A stretch of DNA of 64,000 nt, taken from assembly GCA_003220535.1 (NCBI GenBank), contig QHSU01000064.1, forward strand, positions 62,001 to 126,000, written 5' to 3'. Made by a program: the position numbers and the translations under genes. A model generated the notes under the pieces. It saw nothing but the letters and a program-made list of their open reading frames with translations, searched no databases and was not told the DNA's origin. The stretch is from Candidatus Rokuibacteriota bacterium. GTDB taxonomy: Bacteria; Methylomirabilota; Methylomirabilia; Rokubacteriales; CSP1-6. This document shows positions 25,374-34,483 of the stretch, piece by piece (position 1 is the first letter of the stretch; every line of letters starts with the position of its first letter).

Positions 25374-27293
25374 ATGCCCAAGAGCCTCACGCGCAAGCTG
25401 ATCGAGAGCCACCTCGTCGCCGGCAAGGCGGAGGCGGGCGAGGAGATCGGCATCGCCGTGGACCAGCTGCTCCTCACCGACACCAACGGCACGATGGCCT
25501 GGCTCCAGTTCGAAGCGATGGGCTTCCCGCGCGCCGTGCCCGGCCGCATCGTCAGCTACGCCGATCACAACGTCTACCAGGTCGACTCGCGGAACTCCGA
25601 CGACCACCGCTACATGCAGGCCGTCTCGCGCAAGTACGGCGCGGTCTTCTCGAAGCCCGGCAACGGCATCTGCCACCAGGTCCACATGGAGAGCTTCTCC
25701 ATCCCGGGGCAGACGCTGCTCGGCACCGACAGCCACACACCTCTCTGCGGCGCGGCGGGCATGCTGGCGATCGGCGCGGGCGGGCTCGACGTGGCGGTGG
25801 CGCTGGGCGGCGGGCCGTACTTCTTCCAGATGCCGCAGGTCGTGCGCGTCTGGCTCACGGGCGCGCTCCAGCCCTGGGTCACCGCGAAGGACGTCATTCT
25901 CGAATTGCTCCGGCGCCTCACGGTGCGCGGCGGGAGCGGCAAGATCTTCGAGTACGGCGGCCCCGGCCTCGGGAGCCTGCTGGCCGCCCAGCGCATGACC
26001 ATCGCCAACATGGGCGCCGAGCTCGGACTGACGACGAGCGTCTTCCCGTCGGACGACGTGACCCGCTCGTTCCTCACGCGCCTGGGCCGGGGCGACGACT
26101 GGCGTTCCGCCGCGCCCGACGAGGATGCGACCTACGACGACCAGATCGAGCTCGATCTCGCCGCGATCACGCCGCTGGTCGCGCTGCCCGGCTCCCCCGA
26201 CCGGGTGGTGCCCGTCGAGGAGGTCGCCGGGACCGCGGTCGAGCAGGTCATGGTCGGCTCGTGCACGAACGGCTCGTGGCATGACATGGCGTCGGTGACG
26301 GAGGTGATCCGCGGCCGGCGCGTCCACCCCTCGATCTCGTTCGTTCTGTTCCCGGGCAGCCACAAGATTCTCGAGACGATGGCCCGCGAGGGGCTCCTCA
26401 CCGATCTGCTCGCGGCGGGGGCGACCGTCTCCGAGTCCACGTGCGGCGCGTGCGCCGGCATCGGCCACGTGCCGGCCGCCGGGGCCAAGAGCCTCCGCGC
26501 CTTCAACCGGAACTTCTCGGGGCGCAGTGGCGTGAAGGACGACGAGGTCTATCTGTGCTCGTCAGTGGTGGCCGCCGCCTCGGCGCTCACCGGCGTGATC
26601 ACCGATCCGCGCACGCTCGGCACCCAGGCGCCGGTGACGCTGCCACCTCGCTTCGCATCGTCGACGGCGGGATTCGTCGAGCCGGACGGTCAGGGTGAAA
26701 TCCTCCGCGGACCGAACATCAAGCCGGTGCCCCTGGGCGAGCCCGTCGCCGAGACGCTGGAAGCCCCGGTCCTCTTGAAGCTCGGCGACAAGGTCTCCAC
26801 GGACGACATCTCGCCCGCCGGCGCCGCGGTGCTCGTGTTCCGCTCGAACGTCCCCGCCATCTCGGAGTTTTGCTTCAAGTACGTCGACGCCGAGTTCGTG
26901 GCGCGCGCGAAGGCGGCGGGGCGCGGGATCATCGTCGGCGGCGAGACCTACGGTCAGGGGTCGTCGCGCGAGGCGGCGGCGACGGGGCCGATGTATCTCG
27001 GCGTCCGCGCAGTCATCGCGAAATCGTTCGCCCGGATCCACCGGACCAACCTGATCAACTGGGGCGTCGTCCCGCTCGTCTTCGACGATCCGGCGGCCTG
27101 GAGCGGTATCGAGCGCGACGACCGCCTGCGCCTGCCCGGGCTCCGCGCCGCGCTGGCGGTCGGCGCGCGCGTGCGCGTCGAGAACACACGCTCGGGGACC
27201 GCGTTCGACGCGTCGTGCGTCCTCACGCCCCGCGAGCGCGACATCTTGCTGTCCGGCGGCATCCTCGCCCACACGAAGGCCGGGCGCGCGTGA
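25374..27293 (+). CDS. Aconitate hydratase (aconitase family)
   Basis: 639 residues. [4Fe-4S] hydro-lyase interconverting citrate and isocitrate, or a methylcitrate analogue. Cluster ligands lie in VGSCTNGSWHDM and STCGACAGIGH. Substrate-binding HQVHMESFSIPGQTLLGTDSH and the swivel-domain GETYGQGSSREAAATGP with its catalytic Ser region are present. Length fits the compact single-chain aconitases. Eighty-two bases follow the citrate synthase stop; no good Shine-Dalgarno adjoins the ATG. With PrpF immediately downstream it may handle methylaconitate as well. Confidence 0.88.
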   Translation: MPKSLTRKLIESHLVAGKAEAGEEIGIAVDQLLLTDTNGTMAWLQFEAMGFPRAVPGRIVSYADHNVYQVDSRNSDDHRYMQAVSRKYGAVFSKPGNGICHQVHMESFSIPGQTLLGTDSHTPLCGAAGMLAIGAGGLDVAVALGGGPYFFQMPQVVRVWLTGALQPWVTAKDVILELLRRLTVRGGSGKIFEYGGPGLGSLLAAQRMTIANMGAELGLTTSVFPSDDVTRSFLTRLGRGDDWRSAAPDEDATYDDQIELDLAAITPLVALPGSPDRVVPVEEVAGTAVEQVMVGSCTNGSWHDMASVTEVIRGRRVHPSISFVLFPGSHKILETMAREGLLTDLLAAGATVSESTCGACAGIGHVPAAGAKSLRAFNRNFSGRSGVKDDEVYLCSSVVAAASALTGVITDPRTLGTQAPVTLPPRFASSTAGFVEPDGQGEILRGPNIKPVPLGEPVAETLEAPVLLKLGDKVSTDDISPAGAAVLVFRSNVPAISEFCFKYVDAEFVARAKAAGRGIIVGGETYGQGSSREAAATGPMYLGVRAVIAKSFARIHRTNLINWGVVPLVFDDPAAWSGIERDDRLRLPGLRAALAVGARVRVENTRSGTAFDASCVLTPRERDILLSGGILAHTKAGRA

Positions 27294-27306
27294 AGCGAAG
27301 GGACCG

Positions 27307-28404
27307 GTGAGCCAGACCAAGATCCGCGCGGTCTACATGCGCGGCGGCACCAGCCGTTGCCTGGTCTTCCACGCGCCGGATTTGCCGGCGCCCGGCCCGG
27401 CGCGCGACCGAATCCTGCTCGCCGCGCTCGGGAGCCCGGACCCCTACGGCCGACAGCTCGACGGCCTGGGCGGTGGCATCTCATCTCTGTCGAAGGCGTG
27501 CATCATCGGCGCCCCGACCCACCCAGACGCCGACGTGGACTACACGTTCGCGCAGGTCGAGGTGGCGAAGCCGGTCGTCGACTACAAGGGAAACTGCGGC
27601 AACTGCTCCTCCTCGGTGGGGCCGTTCGCGATCGACGAGCGGCTGGTGAAGGCGGTCGAGGGCGAGACGCTCGTCCGCATCCACAACACGAACACGAAGA
27701 AGATCATCGTGGCCCACGTCCCGGTGGAGGCTGGCGAGGCGGCGGTCGAGGGCGATTTCGAGCTGGCGGGTGTCGCAGGGCGCGGCGCGCGCATCGCGCT
27801 CGACTTCTTCGACCCGGGCGGCGCCGGCACCGGGCGCCTGCTGCCGACGGGCGCCGCGCGCGAGACCATCGACGGCCTCGACGCCTCGCTCGTGGACGCG
27901 ACCAACCCGGTCGTCTTCGTGCGCGCGAAGGATCTGGGGCTCGCCGGGACGGAGACGCCGCAGGCCATCGACGCCGACCGTGCGCTGTCGGCGCGGCTCG
28001 AGGCGATCCGGAGCGAGGCAGCGCGGCGTATGGGCATTCCCGGGAGCGCCGCGCAGCCGAAGATCGCCATGGTCGCGCCGGCGACCGCGTTCACCGCGCT
28101 CGACGGCGTCGAGCATCGGGCCGACGCCGTGGACGTCGTGACGCGCGTCATCTCGATGGGGAACTGCCACCGCGCCGTCGCGCTCACCGTCGCGATGTGC
28201 CTCGCGGTGGCCGCGCGCATCGACGGCACGGTCGTGCGCGAGTGCGCCGGCCGCGCGGCCCACGACATCCGCCTGGGCCACCCGTCGGGCGTGCTGCCCA
28301 TCGACGCCGCGGTGCGGCCGCGGGACGGCGCGCCGTGGGCGGAGCGCGTCACCGTCTATCGCACGGCGCGCCGGCTCATGGAAGGCTTCGTCCGCGTTCC
28401 GTGA
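27307..28404 (+). CDS. prpF: PrpF-like 2-methylaconitate isomerase
   Basis: 365 residues of the PrpF/DUF453 family, with a diaminopimelate-epimerase-like fold. IRAVYMRGGTSRCLVFHA at the N terminus, DGLGGGISSLSKACIIG, KGNCGNCSSSVGPFAID with a catalytic-type Cys, and ISMGNCHRAVALTVAM with a second. PrpF isomerises trans- to cis-methylaconitate in the methylcitrate cycle; other members act on related tricarboxylates. GTG start 13 bp after aconitase. No prpB lyase is in the window. Confidence 0.82.
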   Translation: MSQTKIRAVYMRGGTSRCLVFHAPDLPAPGPARDRILLAALGSPDPYGRQLDGLGGGISSLSKACIIGAPTHPDADVDYTFAQVEVAKPVVDYKGNCGNCSSSVGPFAIDERLVKAVEGETLVRIHNTNTKKIIVAHVPVEAGEAAVEGDFELAGVAGRGARIALDFFDPGGAGTGRLLPTGAARETIDGLDASLVDATNPVVFVRAKDLGLAGTETPQAIDADRALSARLEAIRSEAARRMGIPGSAAQPKIAMVAPATAFTALDGVEHRADAVDVVTRVISMGNCHRAVALTVAMCLAVAARIDGTVVRECAGRAAHDIRLGHPSGVLPIDAAVRPRDGAPWAERVTVYRTARRLMEGFVRVP

Positions 28405-28949
28405 GCCGGCTGTACCTGACGACCGAGAAGGGCGAGATCGCGCGGCGCCGGGCGCTCATTCCAAAGGGGCGAGTGGTCGAGGCGTGGGCCGACCACCACG
28501 ACGGGGGCGCCTTCTGGATCGGCGAGGAAACGAAGACGCTGCTCGAAGAGGTCGGCGCCCAGCTCGTCGTACAACTCTCGCTGCCCGCCGACAGCGTGCC
28601 GGTCTACTACGGCCCAAAGGTCTGCGACCTCGAGTCGATGCCTCGCGAGGAGTCGCTCAAGACGCGCGTGCTCTCCGCCCACGGGATTGCGGTGGCGTGG
28701 ATCACGCTCGACCGTTTCGGCGAGCACGCCTCTTACGAGCCCCAGTCGCCCGCGGATCCCGTGTTCCACCTCCGCCGCGTCGGCGGCGGCGCCGGCCACC
28801 TCTGGCGCCTCTTCCAGACGAAGCGGGAGGCCGTCGTCTACATGGGTGAGTCCTACGGCAAGGATTCCGAGGGCGCCGAGTGGGCTCAGGGGCTCGCCGC
28901 GACCGACTTCGCCGAGCTCGTGAAGCGCTTCGCCCGGCGGGAGTCATGA
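28401..28949 (+). CDS. Protein of unknown function in the citrate synthase-PrpF operon
   Basis: 182 residues from a GTG overlapping the prpF stop by four bases. It reads as a folded alpha/beta protein: RLYLTTEKGEIARRRALIP, EAWADHHDGGAFWIGEETK, VPVYYGPKVCDLESMPRE, HLWRLFQTKREAVVYMGES. No catalytic motif or membrane segment is recognised. It overlaps the following acyltransferase by four bases, so it is firmly inside the operon. I cannot name a family. Confidence 0.7.
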   Translation: MSRLYLTTEKGEIARRRALIPKGRVVEAWADHHDGGAFWIGEETKTLLEEVGAQLVVQLSLPADSVPVYYGPKVCDLESMPREESLKTRVLSAHGIAVAWITLDRFGEHASYEPQSPADPVFHLRRVGGGAGHLWRLFQTKREAVVYMGESYGKDSEGAEWAQGLAATDFAELVKRFARRES

Positions 28950-30352
28950 ACGCGACCCTCGATACCGGACTCCGCCCGGACACGATGGACGGCTTCTATC
29001 GCGCGGTGCGCTCCCTCGGGCGCTTCTGGCTCTGGTTCTTCTTCCGCTCGGTGGACGTGCGCCACCCCGAGCGCGTGCCGGCTCGCGGGCCCGTGCTCCT
29101 CTGCATCAACCACCCCAACAACTTCATCGATTCGCTCCTGGTCGGCGGCGCACTCCGGCGGAAGGTGCACTACCTCGCGACCGCCGCGCTCTTCCGCAAC
29201 ACCCTCGCCGCGCGCTTTCTCCGATCGTGCGGCGCGATCCCGGTTTACCGCAAGCAGGACGATCCGGACAAGATGCGCCAGAACGCCGGCACCTTCGAGG
29301 CGTGCTTCAAGGCCTTCGGCGAAGGCCGGCTCGTCGCCATCTACCCCGAGGGCACCACCCACGCCGAGGTGCGCGTGCAGCGCATCAAGACCGGCGCTGC
29401 GCGCCTGGCCCTCGGCTACGAGGCCGAGCGGCCGGGTGAGCTCCGCCTGATTCCCGTCGGCCTCAACTTCGACGCGCGCAAGTCGTTCCGGGGGCGCGTC
29501 CTGGTCTCGTTCGGCTCGCCCGTTCCGGTGACGCCGTACCTGAGCGCCTACCGGGCGGATCCCGTCAAGGCGGTCGAGGCCCTCACCGACGCGATCCAGT
29601 GGGCGATGGAGGCCGAAGTCGTCCACGTCGAGCGGATCGACGAGAGCCGGCTCGTGACCGCCGTCCAGGAGCTGTACCGCGGCGAGCTCGTGCGCGAGCT
29701 TCGGGAAGAGCGCGGGCTCGCGGAGCGGCAGATCGACCTGGTCCGGCTCTCGCGGGCCATCGTGGACTCGATCGACTACTTCAAGCGACGCGATCCCGAG
29801 CGGGTCGAGCGCATCTGGCAGCGCATCCAGAGCTACCGCGCGCTCCTGGCCGAATACCGCGTCAAGGACGAGGCGGTGCGCGCTCGGCTTGAGCGGACCC
29901 GGCCGCGCCAGCGCATCCGTCGCGGCTGGGAGGCGATCGTGGGCTTCCCGTTCTTCGTCTACGGCGCGACGGTGAACTTCCTCCCCTACTGGATCCCGCG
30001 TTGGGTGGCGCGGCGCATGTCGCGCAAGGAGACCGACTACGCGACCTGGCGGTTTCTCACGGCCATGCTCGTCTTGCCGCTCTGCTGGGGGCTTGAGACC
30101 TGGATCGTCGCGCGACTCGCCGGCGGCGCGGCCGCGCTGGTCGTGGCGCTCTCACTGCCGGTTTCGGGCGTCGTCGCGTACCGTTACTGGGTGGGCGCCG
30201 GTCGGCTCCGGAGCCGGCTGCGCTTCGGCGCGCTCGCCCTGACCCGCGAGCACGTGGCCCGACGGCTTACGACCGAGCGCCAGGCCGTCATCGCCGAGCT
30301 CGAGCGGGCCAAGAACGACTACCTCGCCGCGACGAAAGGGAGCTCGTTTTGA
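28946..30352 (+). CDS. Glycerolipid acyltransferase (PlsC-like) with C-terminal membrane segments
   Basis: 468 residues. The acyltransferase domain (about 30-240) has LLCINHPNNFIDSLLVGG, a His-x5-Asp version of the NHx4D motif like the HANQFVD form of yeast-type GPATs, then IPVYRKQDDPDKMRQN and VAIYPEGTTHAEVRVQRIKTG (EGT block). A helical middle region follows, then two or three hydrophobic segments (about 385-435) near the C terminus. It probably acylates glycerol-3-phosphate or lyso-PA at the inner membrane. ATG overlaps the previous stop. Confidence 0.82.
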   Translation: MNATLDTGLRPDTMDGFYRAVRSLGRFWLWFFFRSVDVRHPERVPARGPVLLCINHPNNFIDSLLVGGALRRKVHYLATAALFRNTLAARFLRSCGAIPVYRKQDDPDKMRQNAGTFEACFKAFGEGRLVAIYPEGTTHAEVRVQRIKTGAARLALGYEAERPGELRLIPVGLNFDARKSFRGRVLVSFGSPVPVTPYLSAYRADPVKAVEALTDAIQWAMEAEVVHVERIDESRLVTAVQELYRGELVRELREERGLAERQIDLVRLSRAIVDSIDYFKRRDPERVERIWQRIQSYRALLAEYRVKDEAVRARLERTRPRQRIRRGWEAIVGFPFFVYGATVNFLPYWIPRWVARRMSRKETDYATWRFLTAMLVLPLCWGLETWIVARLAGGAAALVVALSLPVSGVVAYRYWVGAGRLRSRLRFGALALTREHVARRLTTERQAVIAELERAKNDYLAATKGSSF

Positions 30353-31320
30353 CCGTGCACCTGCTCGAAGAGATGTCGAGCCCCGCGCTCGACGCGCTCG
30401 ACCGCACGCGTACCGTCGTGGTCCTGACCGTGAGCCCGCTCGAAGAGCACGGACCGCACCTGCCGGTGGGCGTCGATGCGATCGCCGCCCGCTACTTCGC
30501 CGAGACGCTCGGCGAACGCCTCACCGCCGCGCGGCCGGACTGGACCACGCTGCTGGCCCCCACGCTCCACCTCGGCTCCTTCACGTTCGACTCCGTGGGG
30601 ACGGTGAGCGTGCGGCAGCGCGTGGTGCGTGACGCGCTCGTCGACTACGGCGCCTCGCTGGCGCGCGCCGGCTTCCGGTACATCCTCGTCGCCAACGGCC
30701 ACGGCGGGCCCGGGCACCTCACGGCGCTCGAGGAGGCCTCGGCGATCGTCTCGCGACGACACCGCGTGACGATGGTCTCGTTCACGGGCCACCTGGCCTG
30801 GCACTTCCTCCGCGGCCGGTACCTCGAGAAGATCGCGACGGCGCTCGGGCGGCCCCTGTCCGACGACGAGCGGCAGGCGTTCGCGGACGACGCACACGGC
30901 GGCTGGTGGGAGACGTCGTTGATGCTGCTCCTCCGGCCCGACCTCGTCGACGAGGCCTATCGCACGCTGCCGCCGGCCCGCTATTCGTTGGCCGAGCGCG
31001 TCGTGCCGAACTATCCGCTCCGGAACGGGGGCCGGGGGTACGTGGGCCATCCCGCGCTGGCAGATCCGGCGTTCGCGAAGGCGGCGACCGAGGTGCTGAT
31101 CGGCGAAACGATGGAGCTGGTCGAGGGGTTGCTTGACGGGAAGATCCGTCCCCACGAGCGCCGCTCGCCGTTCTACGCGCTCCCTTTCTTCAGGACCGAC
31201 TTCTGGCCGATCGTAATCACGGCGACGGTTGGTCTCGCGATCGGAGCCGTCACGTACCTATCGCTCGCCACCCTCGGCCAGCGGCGGACTCATGGCACCC
31301 GTTCCAGTGATCGAGCTTGA
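30349..31320 (+). CDS. Creatininase-family amidohydrolase with C-terminal membrane segment
   Basis: 323 residues. Creatininase fold: VVLTVSPLEEHGPHLPVGVD (metal-binding Glu/His/Asp, about 27-46), LVANGHGGPGHLTALEEA and HGGWWETSLML. The metal ligands of the family appear intact. The last ~30 residues (FWPIVITATVGLAIGAVTYL) form a hydrophobic helix and polar tail, unusual for this soluble family and suggesting a tail anchor. TTG 30349 has GGGAG six bases upstream and overlaps the acyltransferase stop. Substrate unknown. Confidence 0.78.
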   Translation: MTVHLLEEMSSPALDALDRTRTVVVLTVSPLEEHGPHLPVGVDAIAARYFAETLGERLTAARPDWTTLLAPTLHLGSFTFDSVGTVSVRQRVVRDALVDYGASLARAGFRYILVANGHGGPGHLTALEEASAIVSRRHRVTMVSFTGHLAWHFLRGRYLEKIATALGRPLSDDERQAFADDAHGGWWETSLMLLLRPDLVDEAYRTLPPARYSLAERVVPNYPLRNGGRGYVGHPALADPAFAKAATEVLIGETMELVEGLLDGKIRPHERRSPFYALPFFRTDFWPIVITATVGLAIGAVTYLSLATLGQRRTHGTRSSDRA

Positions 31321-32047
31321 CGCGAAGGACGGTGTCGCCTGGCTCCGGCTCAATCGCCCCGAGGCGCTCAACGCGCTGAACCGCCTGCTCACCGCCGCGC
31401 TCGAGGAAGCGCTCGAGCGCGTCGCCGCGATGAGCGACGTGAGCGTCCTCGTCGTCGCTGGCCGGGGACGCGCCTTCTGCGCCGGCAACGACATCAAGGA
31501 GATGGCGACGGTCACGCCCGAGGAGGCCGAGGCGCTCGCCCGGCGCCACGCGGCGCTCATGGACCGGTTCGCGACCCTGCCCCAGGTGACGATCGCCGCC
31601 GTCGACGGCTGGGCGCTCGGCGGCGGTCTCATGCTCGCGGTCGCGCAGGACCTCCGCGTGGCCTCGGATCGCGCGCGTTTCGGGCTCCCCGAGGTCACCC
31701 TCGGCTTCAACCCGGGCTACGGGATCGCGCGCCTGCTCGATGTCGTGGCGGGCGGCCACGCGCGCGACCTGCTCCTCACCGGCCGGACGATCCACGCAAC
31801 GGAGGCGCTGCGGATGGGGCTCGTCAACCGCGTCGTCGCCCCGCCGACGCTCGAGGCGAGCGTCGCGACCCTCGCGGCGGACATCGCGCGATCACCGCGC
31901 GGCGGCCTCGCCGCGACGAAGGAGATCGTGGCGGCGATCCGCGCGGGCGGGCGAGGCCGCGAGGCCGAGGGGTACAGCCAGGCACTCAGGACGAGCCCGG
32001 CGGCGCGGGAGCGGATCAGGGATTTTGCGAGCCGGAAGAAGCGGTAG
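31292..32047 (+). CDS. Enoyl-CoA hydratase/isomerase
   Basis: 251 residues of the crotonase family. VAWLRLNRPEALNALNRLL, RAFCAGNDIKEMA (oxyanion hole and CoA binding), AVDGWALGGGLMLAVAQDLR and FGLPEVTLGFNPGYGIARLL. One of the two catalytic Glu positions (PEVTLG) is kept; the other is not clearly present, so hydratase or isomerase activity is open. ATG 31292 lies inside the 3' end of the creatininase-like gene (29-bp overlap). Last gene of the plus-strand operon; it ends six bases from the convergent signalling gene. Confidence 0.85.
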   Translation: MAPVPVIELDAKDGVAWLRLNRPEALNALNRLLTAALEEALERVAAMSDVSVLVVAGRGRAFCAGNDIKEMATVTPEEAEALARRHAALMDRFATLPQVTIAAVDGWALGGGLMLAVAQDLRVASDRARFGLPEVTLGFNPGYGIARLLDVVAGGHARDLLLTGRTIHATEALRMGLVNRVVAPPTLEASVATLAADIARSPRGGLAATKEIVAAIRAGGRGREAEGYSQALRTSPAARERIRDFASRKKR

Positions 32048-32052
32048 CCCGA

Positions 32053-34299
32053 CTACCGCTTGCGGCGCAGCATGTCCTGGTCGGCTTCGCGCAGCAGATC
32101 CTCGGCGCTCTCTGGCGGCGACTGGGCGTACGCGGCGCCGAAGTTGCACGTGACCGCGACGGGAATCCCGCGCTTGCCCGAGAGCCCCTTGATCTTCTCG
32201 CGAACCCTGCCGATGACGGTGTCGACGTCGCCAGGCCCGGCATCCGGGAAGAACACGACGAACTCGTCGCCGCCGTGGCGGACGATCAGATCCGTCGTGC
32301 GGGTCGCCTCGACCAGCGCGTCGCCCACGGTCCTCAACACGTCGTCGCCGACCCCGTACCCGAAGCGGTCGTTGATCGCCCGGAGCTGAAAGACGTCGAG
32401 CACCAGCAGGAGCGCGCCGGTCTTGCGACGGCGCGCGACGGCGGCCAGCCGACGGTATTGATCGTGAAAGGCCCGGCGACCCGCCAGGCCGGTGACCGGG
32501 TCGGGGGCGTAGCGGGACAGGCGGCGATCGGTCTCGTAGAGTCGCCCGGCGAGCATCCGGAGCAGGGACACCGCCAGGTCCGCCGAGTTCTGCAGCACCT
32601 TCAGGAACTCGCTCTGCGGGATCACCAGACAGTGCGTTCGCTCGACCGCGACGACGGTCGCCGAGCGCGGCTGGTTCCGGAGCGCGCTCAGCTCGCCGAG
32701 GATCTCGCCTTCTCCCAGCTCACCCACGATCAACTCGACGGGAGAGTCGGGAGCGACTTCGAGGACGCGCACGCGCCCGGAGAGAATCACGAAGAGGCGG
32801 TCCGGCGGGTCGTTCTCGCGGATGAGCACCTGGCCGGGCGCGAAGCTCTGCTCGGCCGCACTGGCGAGGAGCATATCGCGCTGCTCGCCGGTGAGCTTCC
32901 GGAAGAGCGGGATGGCGGCGAGCAGGCTCGAGAATCGAGCGCGACCGTCGCCCCCAGCGGGTAATCGCTCGCCACCCGACGCGACGCGCTCGGCCGGGTC
33001 GAAGACCATGAGCGTGCGGGCCAGCCAGGCGCGGACCCGGGCACGCAGCATGGGAGGGCTGAAGGGCTTGGCCAGGTAGTCGGTCGACGAGGCCTCGCCA
33101 CGGTACACCGCATCGGACGGGATCGAGCTGTCGGCGAGGACGACGATCGGAAAGTTGCGCCGGCCGAGGCGGTCTCGCAGCACGTCCAGCACCACGTCGC
33201 CGTCGCCGTCCAGGAGGAGCCGGTCGATGATCGCGATGTCGGGCAGGAGCTCGGGGCCGCGCGCCAGCGCCGCGCGCATGTCGGCCTGGCGCAGGAAGAC
33301 CAGCCCGTCGTCGACGAGCACCTCCTCGATCTCGGCGACCTCTGGCTCGTTCGTGCTGACCACGAGCACCCGGCCGCCCACGATCTGGCGGTGCTGGAGC
33401 GCGGACGCTTCGGGCATGGCGGGCACAGCGCCGGTGCCGCCGAGTACCTCCAGCTCGAGCCCCTCCCGGGCCGCGAGCACGTCCAGGGCCTGGTGGCGAC
33501 GGGCGACGTGGGCGCGCGCCATCGCCTCCATCTGCTCCATCGTGGCGTCGTCGTGCGCCGGATCGTGATGGAAGAGCACGAGGCGCTCCACCCCGGCGGC
33601 GAGGGCGACGTCCACGGCGTACTCGAGGCTGCTGTGCCCCCAGCCGACTTTGTCGCGGTACTCCTCGTCGGTGTACTGCGCGTCGTGGATGACGAGGTTC
33701 GCGCCTTTCAGGAAGGCGATGTGGCGCTCGTCGCCCGGGTGCTGGGAGACCCGTCCCGGCGCGTTCCAGAAGGGTTCGTGGTCGGTCGCGTAGGCGATGG
33801 TCGCGCCGTCGCTGGTCATGCGGTACGCGACGGTGGGCGCCGTGTGATTCAAGAACTGCGTCTCGACGAGCACGTCGCCGACCCGGAAGAAGCCCTCGTC
33901 GAGCTCCGTGAAGTGGATCCGCGAGCGCAGATCGCGCATCTTCACCGGGAAGTACGAGTACTCCATCTGCCCCGCCATCGCCTCCTCGAGGCCACGCTGG
34001 AAGCCGATCGGCGCGTAGATATTCAGCTCGGAGCCCGGCAGGAACGCGGGAACGAAGAACGGAAAGCCCTGGATGTGGTCCCAGTGGGTGTGCCCGATGA
34101 AGAGGTGGAGCCGGATGGGCTGCGGCATCGTCTGCGCGAGGTGGATCCCGAGCTCGCGGGCGCCCGTGCCGCAGTCGAGGATGATCACGGTTCCGTCGGC
34201 GGCGCGGACCTCGACGCAGGAGGTGTTGCCTCCGTAGCGAGCGGTCGTCGGCCCAGGCGCCGCGATCGACCCACGAGTGCCCCAAAAGCGGATCTGCAT
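32053..34299 (-). CDS. Four-domain signalling protein: MBL phosphodiesterase - receiver - cNMP-binding - GGDEF
   Basis: 748 residues. (1) 1-290: metallo-beta-lactamase domain of the cyclic-nucleotide phosphodiesterase / RNase Z-like group, FWGTRGSIAAPGP, ligands H70, H72, D74, H75 (GHTHWDH), H152, D173. (2) 308-428: receiver-like domain with D359 in AIIDRLL and K411 in DYLAKPF. (3) 465-575: cyclic-nucleotide-binding domain, GEILGELSALRNQPRSATV with E536 and R545 at the phosphate-cassette positions. (4) 598-748: diguanylate cyclase, GGDEF at 676-680, D635, N643 and D652 conserved, and an RxxD inhibitory site at 667-670. No membrane segment. It probably links cNMP hydrolysis or sensing to c-di-GMP synthesis. 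Start at ATG 34299; ATG 34317 is an alternative. Confidence 0.85.
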   Translation of the reverse strand: MQIRFWGTRGSIAAPGPTTARYGGNTSCVEVRAADGTVIILDCGTGARELGIHLAQTMPQPIRLHLFIGHTHWDHIQGFPFFVPAFLPGSELNIYAPIGFQRGLEEAMAGQMEYSYFPVKMRDLRSRIHFTELDEGFFRVGDVLVETQFLNHTAPTVAYRMTSDGATIAYATDHEPFWNAPGRVSQHPGDERHIAFLKGANLVIHDAQYTDEEYRDKVGWGHSSLEYAVDVALAAGVERLVLFHHDPAHDDATMEQMEAMARAHVARRHQALDVLAAREGLELEVLGGTGAVPAMPEASALQHRQIVGGRVLVVSTNEPEVAEIEEVLVDDGLVFLRQADMRAALARGPELLPDIAIIDRLLLDGDGDVVLDVLRDRLGRRNFPIVVLADSSIPSDAVYRGEASSTDYLAKPFSPPMLRARVRAWLARTLMVFDPAERVASGGERLPAGGDGRARFSSLLAAIPLFRKLTGEQRDMLLASAAEQSFAPGQVLIRENDPPDRLFVILSGRVRVLEVAPDSPVELIVGELGEGEILGELSALRNQPRSATVVAVERTHCLVIPQSEFLKVLQNSADLAVSLLRMLAGRLYETDRRLSRYAPDPVTGLAGRRAFHDQYRRLAAVARRRKTGALLLVLDVFQLRAINDRFGYGVGDDVLRTVGDALVEATRTTDLIVRHGGDEFVVFFPDAGPGDVDTVIGRVREKIKGLSGKRGIPVAVTCNFGAAYAQSPPESAEDLLREADQDMLRRKR

Positions 34300-34483
34300 A
34301 GCGGTTAGTCCTATCATAGCGCGCGCCGCGGACCTCCTTTCTGCATTGAATTCCCGGAGCTCGCGGCCCCCCGCGCACCCGCAAAAGGTCGTGCGCGTCC
34401 CCGACTCGCGCCCTGGCGCCGACGGACGCCGGGCGGGTGCGCCGCCATTGCCAAGCGCCGGTCCCTCTGGTAAAGAACAGCGC

